Of a DNA stretch of 64,000 nt, positions 13,419 through 25,234 are shown piece after piece. Below the pieces are notes generated by a model, which saw only the letters and a list, made by a program, of their open reading frames with translations, had not been told where the DNA came from and ran no database searches. Source of the stretch: Paragyromitra xinjiangensis (taxonomy: Eukaryota; Ascomycota; Pezizomycetes; Pezizales; Discinaceae); contig JBCAMK010000020.1 in the NCBI GenBank assembly GCA_038503065.1, positions 744,001 through 808,000 of the forward strand, given 5' to 3'. Position 1 is the stretch's first letter. Each line of letters starts with the position of its first letter. The position numbers and the translations under genes are program-made.

Positions 13419-16400
13419 ATAATATGATTATGATGTGTTCGGATGGTGTGCCGTGGTGTACTGTTATTTCAAAGGTAGTAGGCCAACCAAGTCAGCCCAG
13501 AAAGCCCCGTCTCTCTCAATCGAAGGCGGCAAGTTTGTTGGGTGCAAACGGACATGTCAGACCTAAACCACTGCTTTTTGATCTTCCCTAGCCCAGGCAC
13601 TTATACGGGGGGAAACACTGTGATAGATGCTCGGCACTGTGTAGATGGGGAAAGAACGGTGAAAAACCGAGGGTCTGGCGGACGGTAACGAAACCGGAGG
13701 TCTATCGTTGTAGATTACGCGGTGGCAGCGCTGGTGATGATGAAGATGGACGTTTGCTTCGTTGTGTTGGGGGGGGGGGATCGGATCGGAGACTAGGTTT
13801 AAGGGAGGGGCGGGGAGGCGACAGGTCACAGGTGATCGTTATGCAAGAATATGTAGAGCAGGTCGAAGAAGATTTCAAAGTTGCTGAGAAGTCAGGACCA
13901 AGCCGACCGACCGACCGAGAGCCACAGCAACACCTGGCACTAGGATATACGAACAGTTCCGCACCAACGGAGCAACGAGACAACGATGGAGCTGTCAAGG
14001 AAAGGTAAGAGCGAGAGAATAAACCAGAGAGAATATGAGAGAGAAGAGGAAGAGGGCGGTTAAAGGAGCAGCAGGAAAGGAAGAGGAAGAGGCATCGAAG
14101 GGCCAGGGCAGGGCCAGCAGGGGGAGCCTGATCTTGCCCAACACGCACAGTTTCAATAAATAAATTGCCTGTGTGAATGGGTTGGGACCGTAGACCGTAG
14201 AGAGGAGCACAACCCTTGCGGGGGCTATTTCGGTTTCGTCGATGGCTCCAGATGATTGGACGCGATTGCCTGTGCCCTGTGTTCGGTAAGTGATCCAAAT
14301 AACGTCCCCTAGTGACACCCCTACCTAGTCGGCTGCCAAACTTGCTGCATGCGTCCAAAAGATTCATTAGCGCCACCACAATCGTCCGTAAGGCGCACTC
14401 GCACTCGCACTCCCTCTCGCTCGCAGCTTGCGCGACAACTGGGAGCAGGTGTGGAAGAACATCCACGTACCAAGGACCAAGGTACAGGATGCGCTACACC
14501 AGTGAATACTCTACATGCCACTTCTGCTGCTCTGCCTATTCTGCTGTTGCAACGTCTCCAAGCTTCCACGTTTACCTTGAACGGATAGGTATCGAGAACG
14601 ACACGCAAAAAAAGCAAAACAGTATTGCCCGGCCGAGTACATGTAAGGAGAAAGGTGTAGGTGTAAGTAGATTCCCTACTAAGGCAGTGATCTCGTTTGC
14701 AGCGCGCATTGCGCACATTTCCCCCTTGTGTGGTCAAAGAGTCTGCTCGTCTTGCCGACCTAAATCAATTTTTACTTCCTAGCATTTCCTCCTACATCTC
14801 TAAAGTCGAATATCACAACCAAAATATTTCTCTCGAGCGCGGCCCCTCCACAGCGCAAAGCCAGAGACTAACATTCTGTGTTTCCTCCCCACATCACCCT
14901 CACTGTTCTTTCCACGAGACTTCTAAGAAAGGTGTCTCCAATCAGCGAGGTACCCCACGTCCATCTCACGCTTCGCACACCCATACCTTCAAGGCTACAA
15001 TAGTACACTTAACCATGAATCATGATTATGAGTGCTTGACTAAATGCCCATTTCTACTTTTAATAATCATGTAATATTTGTTCGGCCGTTCAATTGTTCA
15101 CGACCAATCCTCACGCTATTAGTCGTCATCACCCAGCACACGGGCATTATCGAGAGGGATGGACTTGACATTCCTAGTTCAAGAAAGTAGCCGGAAACGC
15201 TCCACACGGAGCGCGCACGTACCCGACAAGGCATCCTCGTCGTCACGGCGCCTGGGGTCAGGGCTGATAGGCTCCAGTGTCAAGAACCCTAACCCATAGA
15301 GCTTAGTGGATGATCATGATGTACTCACAACTTGCTGCTCACCCGGGCCCTGGCTTTCTCTTGACGACAAGTTACAACCGTTAATACCGGAAATAGGCCA
15401 TGGGTTTCGTTCCTTATGGGCGTGTTGGCCGAAAATTTTTTTATCACGCGACTATAGAGGAAACCGGTAAGTGGTTCGTTCCTACATATGTTTACATGCT
15501 TTGCGGGTGCTTATCACCTGCTACTCATGGCTGGCGACCGCCATGTACTTACGCGGTCGAATCGAAGTCTACCAGGACCAGCGAAAATACATGTACTGAG
15601 GGAGTGTGGCTTCAATTCGGCTACATGAATACACGCCTCCTCGAAACTGGTGAAATCAATTCCAGTAAACCGACTTGTATATTATCTGCACTAATCCAAG
15701 GGCTAACGCAAGCGCGAAGTGTTAAGTTCCTTATTGGGTCTCGGAAGACGACAGCATTCACAACGCACAGCGAGTTGTGAGCTTTTTACCCCCGGTTATC
15801 ACGAAGGGTAATTGACCAAGCCCAGCGACCACTTGTATTTGTCTCCAAGAAGCATGGGACTGCCTAAAGCGAAACTTCTTTTTAGCCTTTACTAGAATTA
15901 AATATTAGGGTAAATTAAATCACTTCTGTCGGCCAGTCACTAAAGATCGTGGGGGTGTCTAAAAGCATGAAGTTTTGGAAAGTTACGATCCGTATTACCG
16001 ATACTAGCTGCCGCTTTCTGGTGTGACAAGGCATTTTCTTCTGATTCCTTCGTAGAGGTTGCGGTGTTGCCGTTTTTCGCTTACCGTCAGCCCTCAGAGC
16101 CTGATTGATCCTTTTCGAGCAAATTGTGAATCTTGCCTCCCGATCTCAAATACTAGGAAGGCCCATAGGTACTGAGTAGCCGTGGTGCCCACGATAAATA
16201 TTTTGAAAAAATTCACCCGCAGCGCTGGCTGTAGCGAAATTGATTGATCTATCTTACAGCGACACGCAAGAGTTAAATGGAGGCTATTTAATAGCTTTAT
16301 TTCTTATTAGAATCTATAAGTCGGTGACTGTTTTATTGTTTAAATCTTAGATGGGTCAAGCGGCAAGGAACTAAGGCGGAAGCTTCCCTAGAGCAAGTGC

Positions 16401-17180
16401 TTCAACCTCGTCAGCGTGTATCACAGAAGATCACTCGGTTCTGATCGTTAAACACAACAAAGGTTTACTTTTGCTCGTATTGTCAGGCTTCTGCAAGTAA
16501 ATGCTTGTTGAATTACGGCAATCAGAGAGCATCGCGTCTTCGGATTCGATAATTCGACTAGGTGGGGTATCACCGTAGCGGGAGGCGAATACCAGCGAAC
16601 TCAAGCCTTGTCGTTATATGTAGTCCTTAGCTCGGCTTCCTAGGGATTTCCCTTTTCCTGAAAGTCCGCTATTCGGCCACGCATAGAATACTCCTACTAA
16701 GCTCAAGGCTAATTATTACAACCAATTGTTTTGCGACTAGGGTTTACAGTAATGACTATCAGTCATCTCCAATCCAGTACGAATAGGGTTAGAAAATTCT
16801 ACGAACCCTAATAACTCAGGCTTGAACGGAATTTCTTAGGGAAAGCATGAAGGTGGGGGGGCATTTAGTGCTGGAAATCGCACTTTACGTGGGGATGATC
16901 AGCATGATTTAAAGGTGTAGCTAGAGGAAAACTTACCTAGCGCATATTTCCTCATACAAAATGCCAAATTTGAACTTTAGAAAGGACTGGAAACTCTGGA
17001 CCTGGCCGTCAGTACTAAAGCGGGTGGGTCTAAAGTTACCCACTTGTTACTATTTGAGAAGTTTGCATGACTTTCAAGGTATTTTTTCTTTTCTCACTGT
17101 AGGAGCCACGGGTACTTTGACCTATAGGAGCTGATACTAATGTATGTTGAGTCTCGTTCATACTCCTGTCTACTATTATA

Positions 17181-17350
17181 CAGTACCAAAAAATGGGGTG
17201 GATCTACTACCGTATTTTTAGAAAATGCTGTATTAATTCTAGAGCGCTACTGCATTTGCTGATAAATCCCGTAGCACTGCGGAATTAATCCAGCATTTTT
17301 TAGAATACTGTAAAAATGCTGTACCAATCGCATCCCCATTTTTGGCACTG
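17181..17350. mobile_element. MITE B, TA-flanked 170-bp foldback element
   Basis: It starts CAGTACCAAAAAATGGGG and ends with the complement of CAGTGCCAAAAATGGGG, with TA on each side (17179-17180, 17351-17352). The arms stay complementary well inward, for example AAATGCTG(T/G)ATTAATTC on both, so nearly the whole element can fold into one hairpin. CAGT ends with a TA target fit the Tc1/mariner/pogo group. Non-coding; the open frame across it is incidental. Confidence 0.8.
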
Positions 17351-19930
17351 TACCTATATATCATGACAATTCGCCTGCCCCTTGTATTCTGACTTTGGAT
17401 GGAGGTATAGTACATATACTTCCCAATACATACATGTATCGGATATTCTACCATTTCTGCGCTTATTCAGTATTTCGGTAACTTTGAAGAATTTTGGGCT
17501 GTTCGGAGAGTATTTTAAGTATATATCGGAACAGATTTGGTTAACCTATGGGTATCAGCGCTGGGTATGCAGAAACTCTCCTACATTCGACTCCGAGCAA
17601 TCTAAGCTACGTCTATGTTCATTACAGTTCTGATTAGACTACTCCGGAGAGTTCCGTCTTTTGGCGTGTCTTGCCTATAGCTAACCCGATAGACTAGAAA
17701 GGAGCAAAGGTCAAGAAAGGGTATATAGCAAGCTATATCTGGGTAAATATTTTCAATATTTAATATCGCTATGATCAAATTGTGTACGGGTTTCGTTAAA
17801 TTTCTATATACTCTTTCGTCCTTCCCTCTAGGTCTCGTTTGAGTACAGCAAAACGCGTCGCATCCCCACCTTGCTCATATCCTTGCTCAAGCCTAGGAAA
17901 TATTGGGATGGGGTTTCAACATCGTACATGTGTTTTTCTTTCCTCCGGATCCGGAAGCCATAACCCACGCTCTGTAATTAGTAAAAGCCCTGATAGTATT
18001 ATAAAGGGACTGGTGACACCCCATAAGCTGGAATCACGGTAAGCTTTGCCGCACCTACGTACTTTTGGCCTTTGAAAATCTCCCTCTTCATCCCTTTAAT
18101 AAAACTGTGCCAGAAATTGGTTGAGCCATATCTATATTCGATGTTTCAGTCTCCTCTATGGTAGACCACTGCCACGGATCAAGGTTACCGGTCAGTACAA
18201 AAATATCCCTCACTGGCCTTGAATCATAATTTTTTTGTATACTTTAAGGTTGATGATTGCCTAAATCTATCAAGCTTCGACCGGACAGTGTCGCTTCGAG
18301 AGGTGGTTTGTACTATAATTTCTTATAACCGGGTTTGTATAGGTGGCGACCTACCTTTCTCATCATCATAGCCGGGCCTGTGCCTGGGTCCATGGGGCTT
18401 GTTACTTGGTCTATGGAAGAAAAAAATCCCTACCCACGTATCCAACAAGGAGGTATGACCAATCCATCCGGGCAGATGCACCCGATAATCTTCATTTCAT
18501 GTACTTAGTTACTGTAAACCTTCAGGCAGTCGCTATAGTTGAGCTTTGGTATACTTTGTCTAAGTTTTCCCATCTGGTTTGCAATTTGTGTCTAAGCCCA
18601 TATACAACACAACTGTCTGTGCCTATATCAGTCCTACCCTTTTCACTATCCTCAACTGAGTGGGCGTAGGGAAGGGAATAATTGTGGCTTGTTTGTACCT
18701 TCGTAAATAGTAAAAGGTAGGGAGCTACAGAGGGGCCTTATGTTATCAGTCGTAATTCCTAAGATGTAATGTAGTACGTTAGTTCGTTTAGCAATGTTAA
18801 CTGATCAAGTAGTACCTGTAGGAATCAACGTATAAGCCTAGGGCATTGATCTCTATACATCTATATCTTGGCGCGTGAGCGGGCCGGAGTTGCTACTTGG
18901 TATGCACTCGAGTATTGACACCTACAAGTCGCCGATAACCAAATACATGTACCTTTGCTCTCCTATGGCCCCCCTCTCCAGCAGCCAATCTATTTTTTGT
19001 GGTTACTATGATCAACCGTGTAACGGAGGCCTCTGGAAAGGGAATATCGATATCGGCAAGTGCAGGTAGGTACCAACGGACTTATGCAATAGGTAATAAA
19101 ATAAAGCATGAGCTTGTATCGGAGCCTGTTGGTATTAGTATTTCTAAGGTTTGGGGTCAGAGGCGGCGTCATTTAAAAGAGGAGTATCGTTGGATATATT
19201 ATAATTATATTTCAGGATACGACCGAGGAAAATCAAGGTGTAGAACAGTACATGTGGGTTCCCAGCCGAAATCAACCTTGCCAAGTGGGAAAAGAGGATA
19301 CTATCAAGAAAGTGAGAAAAATTTACTAACCTCGCCCCGCTCGTGGAATCAGGAGAGATCATGCGCATGGAATCAAACGGGCGACCTACTATGATTGAAC
19401 GTACTACATACTTTAATTTTAAATAGGATATATTATAAAGCCAGCCTCAGCATAGGACCTAACCGCAAGTCAGGTGGTTAGATCGGGCACAGAGGCTATG
19501 TGTATTATTTGGCTACCCTAATGGCCGTGAGCAACCTCAGTTGTCTAAACCATCGAATAGTGATTTTCAGGGGTTTAACGGCGTTCAATGCTGTCGGGGG
19601 AGAAAAGGTTTTGTGTGGCAAATTTCTAAGAAAAGCGGACTTTCTCGAAAACCCAATTTTCAGTCTCGCACAGCCTCAAATGACCCAGGAAGCCCGAGGA
19701 ATTTTTTAAAGTTGCATAATGGTTTCTACTAGGTTTGTTTTCAGCTAGGTTGCTTGGCCTCGTTTTTTTCTCGTCCTTAGGGAGGGTTTCATGGGGCGAT
19801 ACTTATGTGTGTTTGTGTTCCATTCGACCACCTTCATACGTCCTACGTAGGGCGAGAGATAAGTTTTATCGGGCGTTCAGGTTTTCTTCTAGATTTATTT
19901 AACTAAGCCATTATGCAGCTATCCATCCTC

Positions 19931-21353
19931 TTACGGTGCTTCATCTGCCCAAGTATACCTTCCATCTGCTTCCTCCACACATCTGAAAACAACCTTCCAG
20001 AACGCCTCTACATCCACACTCTTTGGGACCCTTACAACGCATTCGACCAGCTTTCCGCCTTTCCCTAACTCATCTCCTCTCACTTCTTCCACCTTTTCTC
20101 CTATCGGCTTCTTTATTGTTCTTCCTACTTGACTTGTATCATCGCATACGACGTGAACCCGTACCCTATCCATAACCCATGAAATCTCATCTGTGGGTAA
20201 AACCGAAGCTACTGCAAGTGGGTCATGCAGTGGTGGACCGAGAGTAATCCCGAAGACGTCGGCATAAGTTTTCGAGAAGAAGGTAAGAAGATCGTGGAGC
20301 ATTTTGCGGAGATGGGTGGGGGACTTGCCGGAGGTGAAGGAGAGAGAGGTGCTGTGAGGAAATAGGAGAGCTGAGAGAACAGAAGGGCTCGCGAGGACAG
20401 TGTGTGTTAGATCGAGGGGAACAAGAGTGATACGGTTGGAGAGCAAAGGGTTGGAGAAAATTGATTGTGCAGATTCAGGGTCACACTTTGTTGACAGTTA
20501 GTCCGGGCAAGGAAAACGAAGTAGTATGAGAGGGAAGGGCTGCATACGTATATATTAAACTCTGCCCATTTTGTAATATTCCCTTGCGAATCAGGTCTTT
20601 CCCCAAATGCACCACCCATCATCGAAAGTTCCTTTATATGCTTTACCACCTCTGGGAAAGTGGCAAACAGCAAGGCCACATTTGTCAATGTCCCTGTGGC
20701 AACAATTACGCATGTTCCTGCGGTGGTTTTCATGACGGCATTATACATTGCCATGATAGCGTTCCCGGGCTGAACAGCAATATGTGGGGGCGGTGAAGGG
20801 AGGAGGTTCGTTCCATCAATGCCGGACTCACCGTGAATGTCAGGGGCATGGACGGCGGGCCGCATGAAAGGTTTGAAGGAGCCAGAGAAAACGGGGATAT
20901 CTGTACGGCCAATGGCGGTGAGGATGGATAAGGTGTTGGCAGTTACATTAGGGATAGAAGCATTTCCGTGAACCGTAGAGATCTACCATTAAGGTGGGGA
21001 GGCCAATTCATTAACTATAGTTTGATATATGCTGTTGAAAGGAGAGGGAGAAGTGAGAGTGGGGGCAAAATAAAAGGGAAAGGATGGACATACACCTAGG
21101 AGATCAAGAGAGGGGTGTTCCGCAGCGAGAATAATTGCAAATGCATCCTAAGGTTGCGTGATATATCAGTTCCCGTATTATATGCACCTATTACCAATGG
21201 TGAAAGGACGGAGTTCTACGTCGTGGCCTGGAGTTGAACGGATGGGCAAATTTTTAGTAAACTGCTACCAAATAGGAGCTCGGCGCCTCAATGCAAGAGA
21301 AAATGGAACTCACCAGGATCACAATCAAGCCAGATCGGGGTTTTAGCAATCAT
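19931..21353 (-). CDS. Inosine/uridine-preferring nucleoside hydrolase
   Basis: Cleaves ribonucleosides to ribose and base in purine/pyrimidine salvage (URH1-like). Exons: 21353-21314, 21227-21220, 21147-21094, 20982-20548, 20485-19931, total 363 residues. The calcium-binding catalytic signature DCDPGHDDAFAI (residues 10-21) is assembled across three exons; exon 2 is only 8 nt and supplies Gly-His-Asp. Further family motifs are STVHGNASIPNVTANT, IVATGTLTN, MMGGAFG, WAEFNIY and DPESAQSIFSN, with LVPLDLTHTV. The last intron ends AAG. It is divergent from the ferric reductase at 22135. The family assignment is secure; substrate preference is not visible. Confidence 0.9.
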
Positions 21354-22134
21354 GGTGAGAAATGGTGGATGGTGTAGAATTTACAGGAGAAACAACCTAG
21401 AGCTAGATAGACTCAGAGAATGCGCAACAATTAGTGGGAAGGAGGAGCTTGGGGAAGACCCTGTTTAAGTACGTGTATAGAGAGGCGCATGTGTTCGGAA
21501 AGTCCCGACAGCCTACAGCCAGATAGTCGTAGATCAAGCTAAAGAACAATACATCGAAAGAGAAGGAAAATATGTAAATGCTAACCTGCCAAATAACATT
21601 CAACCACTTTGTATACCAAGCTTTTACAGAAATCACGGCCCCAATCCGCTGGCAGTCTTGTTCAGTAGAGAGAGAAGGGCACCAAAAGTTTGCGAACGGG
21701 ACTGTGCATGGGTGTCGGAGTAGAGTATTCCCTCATCTTGCATCTTGCGTCTGGCATCTCACCCTCTCCCACTTCCCCCACCGCGGGGTTGTTCAGATGT
21801 GGTTATCACTGGTTAGGGGAAGCTTCGCGCTAAGCGGGTTCAAGCCTGCTCATACGAACAAACGCACGTGGCTTTTGCACAACCACCCCCATCCCCGACT
21901 TCACCCCTTGAAAGAGGTGTAGATGGTATCGGGATAGATACGGATCGCAATAATCTCTGCGGGTTTGTCCTAGATTTCTTGTCTGACGATAGGATGAACC
22001 TGGCGCGAAAACACTGGCTTGGGTGGTAACCTTACTAATCCCCCGACACCCTTCGGAACTCGGGTTCATCTAGGTGCTCTAAAGCTACGCGTCCTATCAT
22101 TGAGCTTTTGAAAAGTTAGGGAAGAGTTCTCAGG
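21354..22134. promoter_or_regulatory. Divergent intergenic region
   Basis: The 781 bp between the nucleoside hydrolase start (minus) and the ferric reductase start (plus) must carry both promoters. I recognise no specific element such as a GATA-type iron-repressor site with confidence. Confidence 0.4.
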
Positions 22135-23964
22135 ATGCCATATCAAAACCCTCCCATCCCCCCTCCACCTTCAATCATGCTTGGCTACACCTATAAAGAT
22201 TTGTCTATCCCCGAAAAATATGTTCGTAGGCAGTCATTAGACGCCGTCGGTCGGAATACAATCCTATCGCAGCTCGCAATTCTAGTACTAGCTTATATCT
22301 ACGCACGGTGGCGGCCAGTGCAAAGCGTACTTCTTAGAAAGCTTGAGTGGTGGCTGATGAGTCCAGTTTCTTGGAACTCGCCAGAGAACAAGTCGCCTGC
22401 TGATTGGATAGTAGGCAGTTGGTGGATAGGGTGGATGGTTTGGCTAGCAGTTAGAGGGGTCGGCGATGGTATGTATGAACCATTGCATACCAAAAACAAA
22501 GCACAAGGGAGATGAGAGGGGGAGTTATGGAGCGGTGGTCTGAAGAGACAGAGAAAGACAGGTTTACTAATTCACATGAATATTCGCCCGCGCTATAGAC
22601 TACCTTCACCTTACAAAGGCATTTGGTATAGCTGCCGCAGCGAATTTCCCACTTCATATGCTTCTATCAATGAAGCGCACGCCACTACGCTATGTTTTCG
22701 GCGCTTCGTACGAGGGCAAAATCAACCACATGCACCAAGGGCTGGGAAAGATAATTAACCTACTATTGAGTGTACATGCTTGCCTGTATCTGAAGTTTTT
22801 CTGGGATACATCTCGAATGAAAACTCGACTACTTGAGTTTGATGTTTTTTGTGGGATCTTGGGATTCGTTTTTTTGGTAAGAACCATTCACGCCACTAAA
22901 CATAACATCTTAATCCCCTAACTACAAAACAGGACATAATCGTGATAGCTTCTCACCCCCGGGTTCGAAGACATTACTACCGAATATTCTACATCCTTCA
23001 TGTCACACTTTCTCCATTCTTATTTCCTCTATTCTACTTCCACGTATCCTATCTACGACCTTACCTATTAGTCTCGTCAGCATTCTTCGCATACGACAGA
23101 ATCCTCCGCGCTTTAACCTGCATGCGTACAACCGCTATGGTCCGTCGCATCTCACCTGATATCTTGCACCTCTCTATCCTAACTTCGAAAACCGCCTTCC
23201 CCCCTACGCCAATATCTCATCTGCTCTTAACTGTCCCTAGAGTCTCGTCATGGACCAAAAATCCCTTCACGGTTGCAGATTTCTCGCAAGAAGATGGTCG
23301 AGTGCAAATTGTCGCAAGGATAAGGGATGGGTTCACCAAACGGTTGGCCTTGTTAGCCGTTGGCGGCGATGAAGAGCAAACTCAAGTAGCTGTAGTGTTG
23401 GATATGCACTACGGAGCATGTATGAGTTATATGGGGTTGGCCTCGCAATTCAACCGTATTCTGATAGTGACTGGTGGCGTCGGTGGCGTATTCGCGGTTC
23501 CCTGGCTTAAGTATATCGCGAACACCCCTGGTGCATTGGAACGGACAAGATTCATATGGGCCATGCGTGACACCGGTACTTTATTATGGGCTGTGCGCTC
23601 CAGCACAGCCGCGAGGATTGTAAAGGGGAAAGTAGAAGTGTACATCACGTCAGCTAACGGTGATCAAGAAGAAACTGAGGAAGGTATGGAGATGCAAGAG
23701 ACGCGGCTCCTTGGGGAGCCTTGTTATGGCGAACGACGGGAGGAAATAGAAACAAAACTGGGGAATTGGGGGGTCGAGAAAGAAAAGATAAACTTTAAGA
23801 GGCCAGATTTGGAGGGCGCGCTAAAGGAAGTAGTTAAAAGTGGGAGCGTTGCTGTACTTGTCTGCGGGCCTTGGGGATTGGGGACAGGAGTACGAAAGGC
23901 GGTGGGAGAGAAAATCAAAGCAGGTGAAAAAGTGTGGGTTCATGTGGAGGAATTTGGATCTTAG
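22135..23964 (+). CDS. Ferric-chelate reductase, FRE/NOX-type flavocytochrome b
   Basis: Transmembrane reductase that moves electrons from NADPH through FAD and two hemes to extracellular ferric chelates. Exons 22135-22468, 22599-22876, 22933-23964; 547 residues. Heme-ligand pairs are His157/His171 (within HQGLGKIINLLLSVH) and His227/His241 (within LHVTLSPFLFPLFYFH), each 14 apart as the family requires. The FAD motif normally HPFT reads NPFT at residue 314. Nucleotide-binding signatures TGGVGGVFAVPW and LVCGPWGLGTGV follow. It has about seven hydrophobic segments and no clear signal peptide. The 547-residue length is a little short for fungal ferric reductases. Confidence 0.88.
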
Positions 23965-25234
23965 CCTACCCATTGAGTTGGCCAACCCGCCGACAAAATT
24001 ACCTTTTCAGCATTATAAATCAGAATAGTTGCGGTTTCTTGAGATCAAAGCCAGGCTAGAACTATTAGTAGCGCGCACCTCATGTGTTTCATTGGAAGAT
24101 CTCTATAAGAGGGGAAGGTATTCTACATGTAGTATAATGTGAAACTCGTTTGAGCAGCTATTCAGTGCCTGACTTAAGAGTAGAATTTAGTGACTTCTCG
24201 CAATAGAGAACTATAGAACCTCAAATCTTTTCTGTTCGCGGATAGATCACTTTCAGTCGTCAGCGGATAGCCCTTAGCTACATGTAAATTAAAGTGACCG
24301 TATGATAATGCATAAATCATCACAGCTGTGGCGGCCTTTCTTCTTCACTAACTACAAGAGAGTTTTCTTCAAGGGAAATAAAGGATGTATTTCTTCTCTC
24401 CTTTTTTCTTTATTAGGGCCACATGCTTATTACCAAGAGATTTAGTTATAATTCCACTTGTATGCCTTGGCTTTCCTGCCCCATGACGAAGAGCACAGCC
24501 TTTTTCTTTCGTCTTGAGTTTTCGACACACAGGTTGATCTCTAGTTACAAGTCTTCGTAATCTATGGATATAACTCCACTGCAGGTTCCTGATGTTTACC
24601 AGTTTATAGATTTCACCCAGAAAGCGTAGTTTACCCTGAGAGCATGTCTTGATGGCGAATAGAAGTAGCCTGTAGGTTGATATCCGTGGGTTCCCCTAAA
24701 GAACACTTGATGAGTTAGCTATAGCCAAGCGGCAGTACCAGCTAAACCTCTTGCAAGGATTATTTTTTCAAGTCCATAAAAGTTCAGAGATCTTAATTCC
24801 ATCCATATAAGCATCAGTAACAGCTGCTCATGCCTCAGGACAGAGCTTTCAGATTTCAAAAACAAGAATGTAGATGCAGGAGAAATCAAGAGGCCACGTA
24901 AGAAACAACCCCCCGATTGAACCAACTACATTATTATAGAATTATGTACTGAAAAGGCTGCAAAGTGTTTTACCCCTCCCTAGTTCAGCCTCTGATATAA
25001 TTGCTAAACCCATAAGAAACAATCATCTCTTCCAACTCCCGCAGACCCAAGTAAGCAAAGCATTCAAGCCGTCTAACAATCCCACTATAATGGCTCTATG
25101 ATTTATATTTTTCCTATCCAAGGTATCCAATTGTCTCCCTGTTATCATCAATAACTCTCCCATACCTATCGCAATATTAGTCGACCGCCCACGCGTTCAG
25201 CAGCCTCGGGGAAGTGGCATTATAAGACAGTGAC
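23965..25234. other. Intergenic between convergent genes
   Basis: It separates the 3' ends of the ferric reductase and the GT90 gene. No gene seen; two TACATGTA palindromes occur, at 24124 and 24279. Confidence 0.6.

Larger units (their letters stand above)
13261..19930. other. Long gene-poor stretch
   Basis: There is no supportable gene in 6.7 kb. The MED15-proximal part has an (AGGCG)n run at 13396-13418 and purine/pyrimidine-rich, low-complexity sequence to about 14450. The middle is AT-rich with only short frames and contains the TA-flanked palindromic element at 17181-17350. Frames of 126 residues (15400-15780) and 131 residues (18999-19394) show no domain or codon signal I trust. Confidence 0.55.

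Noticed and set aside
13702..14466. 254-residue minus-strand frame upstream of MED15
   Set aside because: Low-complexity Ser/Pro/Arg composition, with competing frames on both strands and no domain or splice signals.
15400..15780. 126-residue + strand frame
   Set aside because: No recognisable motif, composition like the non-coding surroundings, no plausible introns to extend it.
15800..19900. RIP-mutated transposon in the AT-rich gap
   Set aside because: AT-rich, but I see no decayed transposase frame and cannot compute dinucleotide indices here; a RIP index would decide.
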